Source: Blastococcus sp. TML/M2B
GTDB taxonomy: Bacteria; Actinomycetota; Actinomycetes; Mycobacteriales; Geodermatophilaceae
Assembly: GCF_016612865.1 (NCBI RefSeq)
Contig: NZ_JAENZZ010000001.1
Coordinates: forward strand, 868,001 to 932,000
Direction: 5' to 3'
Length of the DNA stretch: 64,000 nt
Shown: positions 17,715 through 27,551 of the stretch, piece by piece
Position numbering within the stretch: position 1 is the first letter of the stretch
Layout: the number at the start of each line of letters is the position of its first letter
Notes under the pieces: generated by a model
What the model saw: the letters and a program-made list of their open reading frames with translations, nothing else
Told to the model about the DNA's origin: nothing
Database searches by the model: none
Translations under genes and position numbers: made by a program

Positions 17715-18633
17715 TCAGTCGCTGACGGCAGGAGGAAAGGCCCACGCCAGGTCGTCGGCGATCGCGGCCCGTCGGTCGCCGGCGAGGGGGCCCGGCAGGG
17801 TGAGTGCGCTGGCGAGTGAGAACGGCGTGGTGAGCAGGACACCGCCGACGAACTGCATGCCGGCGGGCCTGGCCGAGCCGGTCAGGCAGAGCATGGGACG
17901 TACCGGAACGGCGACGCCCAGTCGGTCGAGCGCCGCCTCCAGTTCGCGGGCCTGGAGTCGCACACCCTGCAAGAGGCTGTCCCGGTCCCGGCCGTTGATC
18001 CGGAGGGTGCCGCCCGTCGCGACCAGGGAACCGGTGATGTTCTTCGCGTCGACGACGTAGACGGCGTCCGCGGCGACGACGACATGGTCGATGTTGGCCC
18101 GGGAGCCCTGGCGGAGACGCCGGTCGTGCAGCACCGGCAGGCCCGTGCAGGCCAGCGCCGCGCCCACCGCCTGCTCGCCCCGGGCGCCCTTGACCCAGTT
18201 GTCCTCGGCGCCGGTGACCCGCAGGTGCGTACCCCGGTGGGCCGGGCGGCGAGGCCCCGCGACGACCGGCGACGGATACCGAGACCGCGGGACGAACGCC
18301 TCCGGGCGTAGTGAGGTCCAGGTCGCGCGGACGGCTGCGACGGGGGCGCCGACCACCGAGACCCCGAACAGCACGACGGCCGGGAAGCCGATCAGGGCCG
18401 CCATGACCTGCCCAACTGGGCCGGCGGCGCTCAGCGGCGACGTGGCCAGCAGGACGAGCAGGCTGATGCCGGCCAGGCGGCCCCAGCGGTCGCGCTCCGG
18501 ACGGCGTCTGCCCGCCTGCCGGAATCCCGGCGGCCGGTCCTGGGACGTACGGCGTCGGGTAGGCGGGCACGACCGACAGTGCTGCTCGCGGACGGGCCTC
18601 GACGAGGACCGGCTCGGTCCGCATGCGGCGCAT
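17715..18633 (-). pseudogene. NERD-domain membrane-anchored protein, one-base frameshift
   Basis: The C-terminal domain (KGARGEQAVG, then IDHVVVAADAVYVVDAKN) is a NERD nuclease-related domain, preceded by two hydrophobic spans (ISLLVLLATSPLSAAG and ALIGFPAVVLFGVSVVG). The best N-terminus (MRRMRTEPVLVEARPRAAL) is in another frame. Deleting one base of the CCC at 18526-18528 joins the two into a natural-looking protein of about 305 aa. NERD proteins are linked to DNA processing but lack a settled function. Either an overcalled base or a real lesion; a shorter product from an internal start in the C-terminal frame is also possible. Confidence 0.65.
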
Positions 18634-18807
18634 GGCCTCACGCTCGGCCGACGCCCCCGCCCGACCAGTCGCGAGCCAGCGCGCTGTACATGGTGCGGAT
18701 TCTTGGCGAGAACGGGCCGAACGCTCCGTTCCGAGCCGGATCCCTGACCCGACGGAGTGGGTTCGCCGCCCGCCCGGCGTGAAGGACCTCCCTCGCCGCC
18801 GCGGTGA

Positions 18808-18865
18808 CGTTCCCGCGGGAACGCGGTCAAGGTGTACGGCTTGACGACGCTTCCGCGGGAGCGTC
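18808..18865. promoter_or_regulatory. Two palindromic boxes 40 bp apart
   Basis: CGTTCCCGCGGGAACG (18808-18823) is a perfect 16-bp palindrome. GACGCTTCCGCGGGAGCGTC (18846-18865) is a near palindrome sharing the TCCGCGGGA core. Their centres are exactly 40 bp apart, on the same helix face. The gap lies between two minus-strand genes, upstream of the NERD gene. A dimeric regulator site is inferred. Confidence 0.45.
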
Positions 18866-18878
18866 CATCACACATGGC

Positions 18879-18910
18879 GGTGGCCCGGGCGGTTCCCCGC
18901 CCGGGCCACC
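18879..18910 (-). terminator. Terminator of the peptide-binding lipoprotein gene
   Basis: A perfect 14-bp stem, GGTGGCCCGGGCGG against CCGCCCGGGCCACC, with a TTCC loop lies 18 bp past the stop codon. Confidence 0.8.
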
Positions 18911-18927
18911 GGTTCATGCGGTTCCGG

Positions 18928-20604
18928 CTAGTCGGCGAGCCAGACGTAGCCCCACATGGTGGTCGCGCCCGGGACGCCGTCGCCTTCGGTGTCGTCCGGG
19001 AAGACCCAGCCGTCGACGTTCTTCACCTGCTCGCCGACGGCGACGTCGGTGAGCGTGTAGCCGGTGAAGACGTTCGGGACGTTCTCCGCGATGTCCATGC
19101 CGATCGCCTCGACCGCGGCCTTCCGCTCCGCGATGTCCATGGTGGTGCGCAGGGTCTCCAGGCCGTCGTCGATCACCGAGCTGGTGTAGCCGGTGAGGTT
19201 GAGCGGACCGGGGGTGAACGCGTTCTTCAGCGTGAAGTACGGGTCGGTCTCCGCACCCACCCGGAAGCACTGGACGTCGTAGTCCTTCGCCAGCCCGTTC
19301 TGGATGTGGGCGGCCTGCTCGACCGTGTTGAGCTTCACGTCGATGCCCAGCGCGCTCCAGTACGACTGGTACAGCTGCGACAGCTCGTTGAGCGTGGGAT
19401 CGGGCGGGCAGTTGTAGCTGAAGGACAGATCCGTCCCGACCGGCAGGCCGTCGGAGCGCGCCGGGTCGTTGATGTACTCGTCGTACAGCTCCTGGGCCTT
19501 CTCCAGGTCGTAGGTCGGATAGGCCTCGGCGACCTCCTCCGAGTAGAACGGGCTGTCCGGGCTGAAGTACTGGGTGGCGTCGGGGGTCAACCCGGTCCCG
19601 CCGATGACGTCGATCAGCGCCGGCTGGTCGATGCCGTACGCCAGCGCCTGCCGCACCCGCACGTCGTCGAACGGTGGCTTGGTGGTGTTGATGATCGACA
19701 CGCCGCTGTTGTTGCCGAGGTACTCGTAGTTGTCCACGCCGTCGACCTCGCGCGCCTTCGCGACGGTGCTCTGCCGCAGGGTCTGCATGACGTCGATGTC
19801 ACCGCTCTGCAGGCTGGCCAGGCGGGTGTCCTCGTCCGGGATGGGCCGGAACGTGATGCCGTCGAGATAGGGCAGGCGGTCCTGCCAGTAGTTCTCGTTC
19901 TTCTCGAGCACCAGGTTGCTGTCGCGCTGCCAGCTGACGAACGAGAAGGGGCCGGTGCCGACGGGGTTGGCGCCGGCGTCCTCGCCGGCGGCGGCCGCGG
20001 CGGTCGGGGAGAACGGCCAGCCGGGGGAGCCGGTCAGCACGTCCGGGAACGCGGCGTTGGTCTCGGTCAGGACGTACTCGACGGTGAGGTCGTCCACGAC
20101 GTTCAGCGCGCTGACCTCCGCCAGCGTGTTGGCCACGTTGGACGTCGGCGCCTTCAGGTAGGTGTCGAAGACGGTCTTCAGGGCCTCGCCGTTCAGCGGC
20201 GTGCCGTCGTGGAACTGCACGTCCGGCCGGAGCGTGAGCGTCCAGGTGGTGAAGTCCTCGTTCGGCTCCATCGACTCGGCGAGGAACGGCTTGAACTCGC
20301 CCTCGGCCGTCCGCTTCATCAGCGGGTCGTAGAGGGCGTAGGCGACGGTGGTGCCGGAGTTGCCGCCCGCGTACTCACCCGGCAGCCAGCTGTTGGTCTC
20401 TGCCTCGAGACCGACGGTGATCTCGCCACCGCTGACCGGGTCGCCCTGCTCGGAGATCTCGCCGGGCCCCGCACCACCCGAGCCGTTGTCGTCGCCGCCG
20501 TCGTCCCCTCCGCAGGCCGCGGTGCCGAGCAGGATGCCCACCAGGCCCAGGGAAGCGAGTGCCCGCTTCCACGGCAGCCCGGTCGGACGTCGTTGTCCTC
20601 GCAT
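18928..20604 (-). CDS. Family-5 peptide/nickel-type ABC transporter substrate-binding lipoprotein
   Basis: The 558-aa lipoprotein has a basic N-terminus, a hydrophobic stretch and the lipobox LGTAAC (C31). An acidic/glycine linker and the OppA/DppA-type SBP family-5 fold follow, with WTLTLRPDVQFHDGTP as the family signature. It would capture oligopeptides or a similar solute outside the membrane. No permease or ATPase genes lie beside it, so it must use components encoded elsewhere. The ATG at 20604 was chosen over 20640 because GGAGGAG lies eight bases upstream. A strong hairpin ends the transcript. Confidence 0.9.
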   Translation of the reverse strand: MRGQRRPTGLPWKRALASLGLVGILLGTAACGGDDGGDDNGSGGAGPGEISEQGDPVSGGEITVGLEAETNSWLPGEYAGGNSGTTVAYALYDPLMKRTAEGEFKPFLAESMEPNEDFTTWTLTLRPDVQFHDGTPLNGEALKTVFDTYLKAPTSNVANTLAEVSALNVVDDLTVEYVLTETNAAFPDVLTGSPGWPFSPTAAAAAGEDAGANPVGTGPFSFVSWQRDSNLVLEKNENYWQDRLPYLDGITFRPIPDEDTRLASLQSGDIDVMQTLRQSTVAKAREVDGVDNYEYLGNNSGVSIINTTKPPFDDVRVRQALAYGIDQPALIDVIGGTGLTPDATQYFSPDSPFYSEEVAEAYPTYDLEKAQELYDEYINDPARSDGLPVGTDLSFSYNCPPDPTLNELSQLYQSYWSALGIDVKLNTVEQAAHIQNGLAKDYDVQCFRVGAETDPYFTLKNAFTPGPLNLTGYTSSVIDDGLETLRTTMDIAERKAAVEAIGMDIAENVPNVFTGYTLTDVAVGEQVKNVDGWVFPDDTEGDGVPGATTMWGYVWLAD

Positions 20605-20707
20605 GCGATGTCTCCTCCGGCCGATCTCGAGCCGTGCCACCGGCGTGCGGACGGGCCGCCACGTCGACGAGCGCCGTGGGGCGCTGCTCGGGAGTCCTAC
20701 CGGGCGG

Positions 20708-20723
20708 AGTGACCTGCGTCACT
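20708..20723 (-). promoter_or_regulatory. Inverted repeat upstream of the peptide-binding gene
   Basis: AGTGAC-CTGC-GTCACT is a perfect 6-bp-arm inverted repeat about 105 bp upstream of the lipoprotein start. It would suit a GntR-like or similar dimer, but no regulator is identified. Confidence 0.3.
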
Positions 20724-20802
20724 AGCCGTTGGCGCAGTGAGGCCGACTCGTGACCTGTGAATTCGCTGGTGGCGACCGTGCGCGGCGGTCACGCTGGGGG
20801 CC

Positions 20803-21536
20803 ATGAGCAGCAGTGACGTCTGGGACGCGGCGACGGCGGCCGGCTACGACCGGGAGGCGGCGTTCATGTTCGCCCCCGATGTCCTCGACCCGGCGGTCGA
20901 CGTCCTCGCGGCGCTGGCGGGGGACGGGCCGGCGCTGGAGCTCGCGATCGGTACCGGCCGGGTGGCCATCCCGCTGAGCGACCGCGGCGTCCCCGGTCAG
21001 CGGCATCGAGCTGTCGCAACCGATGGCCGACGAGCTGCACCGGAAGCGGCCCGACATCCCGGTCGTGGTGGGCGACATGGCCACGGCCACCGTCGACGGC
21101 GCGTTCGCGCTGGTCTACGTCGTGTGGAACAGCCTCGGCAACGTGCGCACCCAGGCCGGGCAGGTCGCCACCGTCGCCAACGCCGCCCGCCACCTCGCCC
21201 CCGGCGGGCACCTCGTCGTCGAGCTGTCGGTGCCGGCCCTCCGGCGCTTCCCACCCGGCCAGACGGCGGTGCCGTTCCACGTCGGCGCGCACCACGTCGG
21301 CTTCGACACCCTCGACCTCGCCACCCAGCAGGGCACCTCGCACCACTACTGGCGCCGGGACGACGGCACGGTCCGGTACGCGGCGAGCAACTTCCGCTAC
21401 GTCTGGCCGGCCGAGCTCGACCTCATGGCGCAGCTGGCCGGTCTGGAGTTCGTCCGCCGGACGGAGGACTGGCGCGGCGCCCCCTTCGACAGGCGACAGC
21501 GAGAGCGCGGTCTCGGTGTGGCGGAAGCCCGCCTGA
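20803..21536 (+). pseudogene. Class I SAM-dependent methyltransferase, two one-base frameshifts
   Basis: Frame one gives MSSSDVWDAATAAGYDREA and the SAM-binding ELAIGTGRVAIPLS. The next frame gives VSGIELSQPMADEL through FRYVWPAELDLMAQLAGL, and a third gives FDSDSESAVSVWRKPA before TGA at 21534. The switches are at CCCCGG (20991-20996) and GG (21492-21493), and each needs one base removed. The corrected product is about 243 aa and looks complete, so sequencing overcalls are as likely as decay. Substrate unknown. It is divergent from the peptide-binding gene. Confidence 0.75.
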
Positions 21537-21539
21537 CGC

Positions 21540-22163
21540 TCAGAGGTGCGTGGTGTCGTCCAGCCGCACGACGGCGCGGTTGGCGAAGAAGTCGTCCTCC
21601 TCGAGCGCGGTGATCCCACCGCTGGTGGAGCGGACGTTGACGTGCCCGGTCGCCTCCAGCGGCATCCCGATCCAGGCGGCGACGACGAAGGTCAGCGCGA
21701 ACCCGTGCGTGACCACGACCTGGTGCGCGCACGGGCTCGCCAGGACGTCGTCCACCGCGGCGTAGACCCGCGTGGCGAACTGCCGTCGGGTCTCCGCTCC
21801 CTCGATCCCCTCGACGTGGTCCATCCGGTCGCCCGTCGCCGGCGGGGGGACGAACCGGGCGTCCAGCCACGCCTGCGGCCTCCCCTCGGCGACGCCGTAG
21901 GACTTCTCGCGCAGCCCGAGGTGCAGGACCGGCGTCACCCCGAGCCGGTCCGCGATCGTGGTCGCCGTCTGCACCGTCCGGATCAGGTCGGACGCGTGCA
22001 CCTCCACCGGAGCGCCGGCGGGAACCAGCTCGCGGATCCGCGTCGCGATCACCTCGGCCTGGCGCAGGCCCCGCCCGGTCAGCGCGCTGTCGAACCAGCC
22101 ACCGACCAGGCCGGACACGTGGTGCTCGGCCTCGGGGTGGGTGACGACGTAGAGCCGGCGCAT
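21540..22163 (-). CDS. Histidine phosphatase family protein
   Basis: The 207-aa protein belongs to the phosphoglycerate-mutase-like branch. The first catalytic His is in [10 protein letters not shown] (in place of the common RHG), an [11 protein letters not shown] segment follows, and the second His is in [11 protein letters not shown]. It would hydrolyse a small phosphoester; the substrate cannot be told. The ATG is preceded by GGGAGGAG. The gene ends three bases from the convergent methyltransferase stop. Confidence 0.85.
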   Translation of the reverse strand: MRRLYVVTHPEAEHHVSGLVGGWFDSALTGRGLRQAEVIATRIRELVPAGAPVEVHASDLIRTVQTATTIADRLGVTPVLHLGLREKSYGVAEGRPQAWLDARFVPPPATGDRMDHVEGIEGAETRRQFATRVYAAVDDVLASPCAHQVVVTHGFALTFVVAAWIGMPLEATGHVNVRSTSGGITALEEDDFFANRAVVRLDDTTHL

Positions 22164-22301
22164 GCGCGCTCCTCCCGGGAACCGGCCCGGACGGGTGCCC
22201 CGGGCGGGGCGAACACTGCCGGACGGCATGATCGTGCTCGACACGGGCTCGCCGTCCACCCGGCCGAGCCTGTCCGCTGCTGCCTCCCCGGAAGGACCGC
22301 C

Positions 22302-22970
22302 ATGCCCACCTTGGACCGCTCCGGCGACGTCTTCGTGCTCGACCTCGGCGACACCGAGAACCGCTTCCACCCCGACTGGCTGACCGCGATGGACGCCGCC
22401 CTCGACGAGGTCGAGCAGGCCGACGGCGCCCGCGCGCTCGTCACCACCGCCACCGGCAAGTTCTTCTCCAACGGCCTGGACCTGGAGTGGCTCTCCACCC
22501 ACGAGTCCGAGCGCGGCGGCTACGTCGGCACCGTGCAGCACCTGCTCGCCCGGGTGCTGGCGCTGCCGCTGGTGACCGTGGCCGCGATCCAGGGGCACGC
22601 GTTCGCCGCCGGCGCCATGCTCACCCTGAGCCACGACGTCCGCGTGATGCGGGCCGACCGCGGCTTCTGGTGCCTGCCCGAGGTGGACATCCAGATCCCG
22701 TTCACGCCGGGCATGTCCGCGCTGATCCAGGGGCGGCTCGCGCCGCAGGCCGCGCACGAGGCGATGACGACCGGCCGCCGCTACGGCGGAGCCGAGGCCG
22801 TCGAGGCCGGCATCGTCGACCAGGCCGTCGCCGAGGACGTCGTCCTGTCCACCGCCGTCGAGATCGCCTCCGGGCTCGCCGGCAAGGCGGGGGAGACGCT
22901 CCGCACCATCAAGGCACGCATGTACGGCCCCGCGCTGGACAGCCTGCGCGCCGCCGACGCCCGCGGCTGA
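22302..22970 (+). CDS. Enoyl-CoA hydratase/isomerase family protein
   Basis: The 222-aa product has the crotonase fold: an oxyanion-hole region at [12 protein letters not shown] and the [20 protein letters not shown] segment. It is at the short end of the family, like plant and bacterial delta-3,delta-2-enoyl-CoA isomerase-type members, so isomerase activity on fatty acyl-CoA is a reasonable guess. The ATG follows GGAAGGA. It is followed after one base by a hydrolase gene, so the two are co-transcribed. Confidence 0.85.
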   Translation: MPTLDRSGDVFVLDLGDTENRFHPDWLTAMDAALDEVEQADGARALVTTATGKFFSNGLDLEWLSTHESERGGYVGTVQHLLARVLALPLVTVAAIQGHAFAAGAMLTLSHDVRVMRADRGFWCLPEVDIQIPFTPGMSALIQGRLAPQAAHEAMTTGRRYGGAEAVEAGIVDQAVAEDVVLSTAVEIASGLAGKAGETLRTIKARMYGPALDSLRAADARG

Positions 22971-22971
22971 G

Positions 22972-23715
22972 ATGCCCGCCGAGGAGGACCGCTCGGTCCT
23001 CGCGCTGCCCGCGCCCGGCCCCGACCTGGAGCTGCGCTACGGCGATTCCGCCGACGCCGTGGTCGACGTCCGCTTCGGCGGGTCCGGCGCCGAGCAGCGT
23101 CCGCTGGTGGTGTTCGTGCACGGCGGCTTCTGGCGGCCCGCGTACGACCGGGTCCACGTGCGGCCGCTCACCGCGGCCCTCGCCGAGGCCGGCTGGACGA
23201 CGGCGGCGATCGAGTACCGCCGCGTGCCCGGCCGGCCCGACGACACGGTGGACGACGTCGCCGCCGCGATCGGCCACCTGAGCACCGCCCCCGAGCTGGC
23301 CGGGCGCTGCGACGGGCGGCTCGTGCTGGCGGGGCACTCCGCCGGCGGGCACCTCGTGCTGCAGGCCGCCGTCGACCCGCGGGTGCCGCAGCTCGCCGGC
23401 GTGGTCGCGCTCGCCCCGGTCGCGGACGTCGCACTGGCCGAGGAGCTCGCGCTCGACGGCGACGCGGTCCGCGCGTTCCTGGGCGGGCCGGCCGCCGGGC
23501 GCCCGGACCTCGACCCGGTCCGGCAGCCGTCGCCGAGCGCTCCGGTGACGATCGTGCACGGCACCGCGGACGAGATCGTCCCGCTCGCCCTCGCCCGGTC
23601 CTACGTCGCCGCGCACCCCGCGGCCCGGCTGGTGGAGGTCGACGGCGGGCACTTCGTCGTCATCGACCCGCGGAGCACCGCCTGGCCCGAGTTGATCGGC
23701 GCTCTCTCCGCCTGA
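22972..23715 (+). CDS. Alpha/beta hydrolase (kynurenine formamidase/esterase-like)
   Basis: The 247-aa protein has the HGGFW oxyanion-hole motif, the GHSAGG nucleophile elbow, an Asp in GTADEIVP and the final His in VDGGHFVV. That completes a Ser-Asp-His triad of the hormone-sensitive-lipase/formamidase branch. It would cleave a small ester or amide; the partner hydratase suggests acyl metabolism, but the substrate is unknown. The start ATG lies one base after the upstream stop. Confidence 0.85.
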   Translation: MPAEEDRSVLALPAPGPDLELRYGDSADAVVDVRFGGSGAEQRPLVVFVHGGFWRPAYDRVHVRPLTAALAEAGWTTAAIEYRRVPGRPDDTVDDVAAAIGHLSTAPELAGRCDGRLVLAGHSAGGHLVLQAAVDPRVPQLAGVVALAPVADVALAEELALDGDAVRAFLGGPAAGRPDLDPVRQPSPSAPVTIVHGTADEIVPLALARSYVAAHPAARLVEVDGGHFVVIDPRSTAWPELIGALSA

Positions 23716-23755
23716 CCGTGTCGCCGCGAGCGGCGCGCGGTCCTACGGTCGCTGC

Positions 23756-24319
23756 ATGCAGGCCGACGGCTCGTTCCCGCCCACCACCGTCGTCGTCATG
23801 GGGGTGTCCGGTTCAGGGAAGACGACCGTCGCCGAACGCCTCGCCGAGCGGCTGGACTGGGAGTTCGCCGAGGGCGACGACTTCCACCCCCGTGCCAACG
23901 TCGAGAAGATGGCCGCGGGCCACCCGCTGGACGACGACGACCGCTGGCCGTGGCTGCGCACCATCGGCGGGTGGATCGACCAGCGGGAGGCGACCGGTCG
24001 CTCCGTCGTCGTCACCTGCTCGGCGCTCAAGCGCAGCTACCGCGACCTGCTGCGCGAGGGCCGCCCCTCGGTCTGGTTCGCCCACGTGACCGCCGACGCC
24101 GAGGTCATCCGCGAGCGGATGGAGCAGCGCGCCGGCCACTACATGCCGGCCTCGCTGCTGGACAGCCAACTGGCCACCCTCCAGCCGCTCGAGCCCGACG
24201 AGGCCGGCGCGGAGATCTCCGGCGCCGGCCCGCCCGACGCGGTGGTCGACGACCTCGTGGCCGCGCTCGGCGACCGCGCACCCCGTTCCGCCCACGGGAG
24301 CCCGGAGGCCTCGTCATGA
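23756..24319 (+). CDS. gntK: Gluconokinase
   Basis: The 187-aa enzyme phosphorylates gluconate to 6-phosphogluconate. It has a P-loop GVSGSGKTT (17-25) and the family segments EGDDFHP, DDDDRWPWL and SALKRSYRD typical of thermoresistant-type GntK. It has a slightly long C-terminal tail. Its stop overlaps the ATG of the gluconate permease (ATGA), so uptake and phosphorylation are coupled. No adjacent GntR regulator is seen. Confidence 0.95.
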   Translation: MQADGSFPPTTVVVMGVSGSGKTTVAERLAERLDWEFAEGDDFHPRANVEKMAAGHPLDDDDRWPWLRTIGGWIDQREATGRSVVVTCSALKRSYRDLLREGRPSVWFAHVTADAEVIRERMEQRAGHYMPASLLDSQLATLQPLEPDEAGAEISGAGPPDAVVDDLVAALGDRAPRSAHGSPEASS

Positions 24320-25800
24320 CCCTGCTCGCCGCGGACGCCATCGAGGTCGACAGCAGCGACACCCAGCTGGTCGTCGCTGCGCTGCTCGGCATCGCCGCCG
24401 TCGTCGTGCTGATCACCTGGCTCAAGGTGCACCCGTTCCTGGCGCTGGTCCTCGGGGCGGCGGTGCTCGGGACCGTCGGGGGGCTGGCCGCCGCGGACAC
24501 CGTCACCAGCTTCCAGGGCGGCGTCGGGGCGACCGTGGGCAGCGTCGGGCTGCTCATCGCCCTCGGCGCGATGATCGGCGGGCTGCTCGCGGAGAGCGGG
24601 GGAGCGGACCGGATCGTGTCGGCCTTCGTCGACCACGTGTCGGCGCACCGGCTGCCCTGGGCCATGGGCGGGGTCGCCGCGCTCGTCGGCATCCCGCTGT
24701 TCTTCGAGGTCGGCGTCGTCCTGCTGGTGCCGATCGTGCTGCTCGTCGCGCGGCGCACGCACCTGCCGGTGCTGCTCGTCGGCATCCCCGCGCTGGCCGG
24801 CCTCTCCGTGCTGCACGGGCTGGTGCCGCCGCACCCCGGGCCGCTGGTCGCGATCGACGCGCTCGGCGCGGACCTCGGCCGCACCCTGCTCCTCGGGCTG
24901 ATCGTGTCGATCCCGTGCGTGATCCTGGCCGGACCGGTGTTCGGCACCTGGATCAGCCGGCGGATCGACCTGCCGATCCCCGGCACGGCCGGCGGTCCGG
25001 GCGGGACCGGGCGGGCCGCGGACGACGACGGCGGTACCGGGCCGGGCCGCGTCGCCGCCGACCTGGCCGACCCGGTCGAGGGCGAGCAGCGGGCGGCGGT
25101 GGCCACCAGCTCCGGGACCGCGACGCCGGTCCGCCGGCCGCGGCTGGTCGCCGCGATCGTCACGGTGCTGCTGCCGGTGGGGCTCATGCTGCTGCGCGCG
25201 ATCGGCGAGCTGGTCCTCGACGAGGACAGCGCGGTGCGCTCGGTCCTCGACGTCGCCGGGACCCCGGTCGTCGCGCTGATGGCCGGCGTCATCCTGGCGA
25301 TGTTCACCCTCGGCACCGCGGTCGGGTTCGGCCGCGAGCGGATCTCCTCGATCGTCGGGGGCTCGCTGCCCGGCATCGCCGGGATCCTGCTCATCGTGGC
25401 GGCCGGCGGTGGCTTCAAGCAGGTGCTGGTGGACGCCGGCGTCGGCGACCTGGTCGGCCGGGCGGCCGAGGACCTGTCGATCAACGTCCTCGTGCTGGGC
25501 TGGCTGGTGGCCGTCGGCATCCGGCTGGCCACGGGCTCGGCGACGGTCGCCACGATCACCGCCGCCGGCATCGTCGCGCCCCTGGCGGCCGAGCAGAGCT
25601 CCTCGACCGTGGCGCTGCTCGCGCTGGCGATCGGCGCCGGCTCGCTGTTCTTCTCGCACGTCAACGACGCCGGGTTCTGGCTGGTGAAGGAGTACTTCGG
25701 GATGACCGTCGGCCAGACCATCAAGAGCTGGTCGGTGATGGAGACGATCATCTCCGTGGTCGGCCTGCTGGGAGTGCTGGCGCTCTCCGTCGTCGTCTAG
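24316..25800 (+). CDS. Gluconate:H+ symporter, GntP family
   Basis: The 494-aa permease has about 12 hydrophobic spans and GntP-family blocks: GVAALVGIPLFFEVGVVLL, HGLVPPHPGP, GIRLATGSATVATITAAG and FSHVNDAGFWLVKEYFG. It imports gluconate for the kinase encoded immediately upstream. A charged loop at about 230-275 lies between the two halves and is longer than in enterobacterial members. Start by ATGA overlap. Confidence 0.94.
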   Translation: MTLLAADAIEVDSSDTQLVVAALLGIAAVVVLITWLKVHPFLALVLGAAVLGTVGGLAAADTVTSFQGGVGATVGSVGLLIALGAMIGGLLAESGGADRIVSAFVDHVSAHRLPWAMGGVAALVGIPLFFEVGVVLLVPIVLLVARRTHLPVLLVGIPALAGLSVLHGLVPPHPGPLVAIDALGADLGRTLLLGLIVSIPCVILAGPVFGTWISRRIDLPIPGTAGGPGGTGRAADDDGGTGPGRVAADLADPVEGEQRAAVATSSGTATPVRRPRLVAAIVTVLLPVGLMLLRAIGELVLDEDSAVRSVLDVAGTPVVALMAGVILAMFTLGTAVGFGRERISSIVGGSLPGIAGILLIVAAGGGFKQVLVDAGVGDLVGRAAEDLSINVLVLGWLVAVGIRLATGSATVATITAAGIVAPLAAEQSSSTVALLALAIGAGSLFFSHVNDAGFWLVKEYFGMTVGQTIKSWSVMETIISVVGLLGVLALSVVV

Positions 25801-25806
25801 CGGAGG

Positions 25807-26124
25807 TCAGGCGTCGGGGTCGGGACGGCGGTCGGCGGGGGAGCCGGGGGAGTCGTCGATGCGGACGCGCGCCCGGCGCTCCACCCGCAGGGTGGCGGCG
25901 GAGTCGGCGAGCACGGCGGTGCCGCCGGACAGCCGCTTCTGCACGACGAGCAGTTCGGCGTGCGAGTCGCGGACGGCCCGCAGCAGCTCGTCGAGTCCGG
26001 TGCCGAGCACGTAGGTGCGGCCGCCGACCATGTGCAGGACGGTATCGGGCAGGGTCTCGACCCGCTCGATCTCACGGGGGTCGATGGTGAAGTGCTCGCC
26101 GTTGCGACAGGTCACTGCGATCAC
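25807..26124 (-). CDS. FlbD-like protein (orphan)
   Basis: The 105-aa product starts VIAVTCRNGEHFTIDPREIE and continues with TLPDTVLHMVGGRTYVLG. That is the small FlbD-family fold normally encoded in flagellar operons. Here no flagellar gene is nearby. The GTG start has GGAGGG nine bases upstream; an upstream ATG at 26220 would add 32 proline/serine-rich residues and is less likely. The C-terminal part is acidic/arginine-rich. Role unknown; it may be a household beta-strand protein reused outside flagella. Confidence 0.6.
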   Translation of the reverse strand: MIAVTCRNGEHFTIDPREIERVETLPDTVLHMVGGRTYVLGTGLDELLRAVRDSHAELLVVQKRLSGGTAVLADSAATLRVERRARVRIDDSPGSPADRRPDPDA

Positions 26125-26242
26125 GGGGGCGGTCCCTCCGCTGCGTCGGGGCGTGCGCCCCGGTGGTGCCGGACTCGGCTCTCTCAGCATCGGCACGCGG
26201 TGGGCGGAGCTGTAGCCCACGGTCCCGGCTGAGAGGTTGTGC

Positions 26243-27547
26243 TCAGAACCCGAAGAGCAGCCCCAGCCCGCCCAGGGTGAAGACCACCATCACCAGCACG
26301 AGCGGCAGCTGGTCGGACGCGCGGGCGCGGCGGGCCGACAGCAGCGCCCGCTCGTGGGCCAGCACCACGCCGACGACGTGGCCGGTGATGATGGCCCCGA
26401 CCTGCACCAGCGCGATGAGGTCGGCGCTGACCGCGGTGAGGTCCACCCGGTTGCCGTAGGTGCCGAACAGGTCCACGCCGTCGGCACCGAACGGGTTGCT
26501 GAGGAGGATCCAGGTCGTCTGCCCGTCGAGCATCAGCAGGCTGAAGTAGTGCGCCACGGTGTAGCCCAGCGCGATCGGGATCACCGTCGCCGCGTACCGC
26601 GCCGGCTGGATCCGCTCCTCCTGGCCGGCCAGCCGGCCCGACAGCCGGGTGCCGACGACGTACAGCCCGGAGACCAGCGCGATCGACGCCAGCAGGCCGA
26701 CCGTGCCGGAGAACCAGTCGTTCGCCGCCCCCGGGCCGGTCTGCCACCACGTCGTCCGGGTCAGCCCGTCGAACGCCGTCGAGCCCAGCAGCACCATGAC
26801 CAGCGCGCCGAGCCCGGGCTGCGCGGGGGTGGCCAGCGCGCCGGCCAGCGGGTTGCGCAGGACGAGGCGGCCGTCGCTTCGCCGTCCCCAGGGGGAGAGC
26901 CGGGCGATCAGGGTGGAGTAGGCCTCGAAGCCGTCGCCGGCGGCGAACCAGCCCTCCCCGAACCACAGCGCCAGGCCCAGCTGCACGACGGCGTAGGCGA
27001 GCAGGAAGACCGCGACGGTGAGCGGCTCGGAGCGGTCGGGGTACACCAGCTCCAGCCACACGAAGACCAGCAGCGCGCCGGCCGCGGGCCACAGCCCCAG
27101 CGCCGGCAGCCGCGCCGCGCCCGGGGCGTCGGGCCCCCAGCGCCGCAGCAGCCGGTGCAGCAGGCGCAACGGGTTGGCCACCCGCCACACCGGGCCGAGC
27201 AGCAGGCTCGCGGGGACCAGACCCACCCAGAAGGTCACGAACAGCACCCACGGGCCGAGGTTGCGCGAGGTCTCCTCCGGCCCGGCCAGGGCGGCGACCA
27301 CGACGAACGCGGCGAGCAGCAGCGCCACCAGCTGCAGCGCGCGGCGCACGCCCCCGGCGTCGAGGGTGCGCTGCAGCCCCGCCGGCACCGGGCGGCCGGA
27401 GTCCGGGCCGCCCAGGTGCGGGGTGCGCCAGAACAGCAGCAGGACGGCGAAGCTGGCGAGGATCGCCGCGCCCGCGCCGTACAGGGCGAACCCGATCGGG
27501 ATGGGCAGGTCGGTGCGCGACCCCACCCCGTGGGCCAGCAGCGTCAT
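26243..27547 (-). CDS. Polytopic membrane protein (often named fenitrothion hydrolase)
   Basis: The 434-aa protein has about ten to twelve hydrophobic spans, with conserved-looking tryptophan/glycine segments (WVLFVTFWVGLVPASLLLG, PLRLLHRLLRRWG, FGEGWFAAGDGFEAYS). I recall the family as actinobacterial proteins labelled fenitrothion hydrolase, a name with no support here. It starts four bases after the cupredoxin-like lipoprotein gene, and a second large membrane protein precedes that. The three likely form one envelope complex, perhaps for a metal or electron carrier; this is inference. Confidence 0.6.
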   Translation of the reverse strand: MTLLAHGVGSRTDLPIPIGFALYGAGAAILASFAVLLLFWRTPHLGGPDSGRPVPAGLQRTLDAGGVRRALQLVALLLAAFVVVAALAGPEETSRNLGPWVLFVTFWVGLVPASLLLGPVWRVANPLRLLHRLLRRWGPDAPGAARLPALGLWPAAGALLVFVWLELVYPDRSEPLTVAVFLLAYAVVQLGLALWFGEGWFAAGDGFEAYSTLIARLSPWGRRSDGRLVLRNPLAGALATPAQPGLGALVMVLLGSTAFDGLTRTTWWQTGPGAANDWFSGTVGLLASIALVSGLYVVGTRLSGRLAGQEERIQPARYAATVIPIALGYTVAHYFSLLMLDGQTTWILLSNPFGADGVDLFGTYGNRVDLTAVSADLIALVQVGAIITGHVVGVVLAHERALLSARRARASDQLPLVLVMVVFTLGGLGLLFGF

Positions 27548-27551
27548 CGGG

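Noticed and set aside
18808-18823. Perfect palindrome read as a terminator
   Set aside because: It has no loop and the real terminator of the upstream gene is the 14-bp hairpin at 18879-18910; an operator is more likely.
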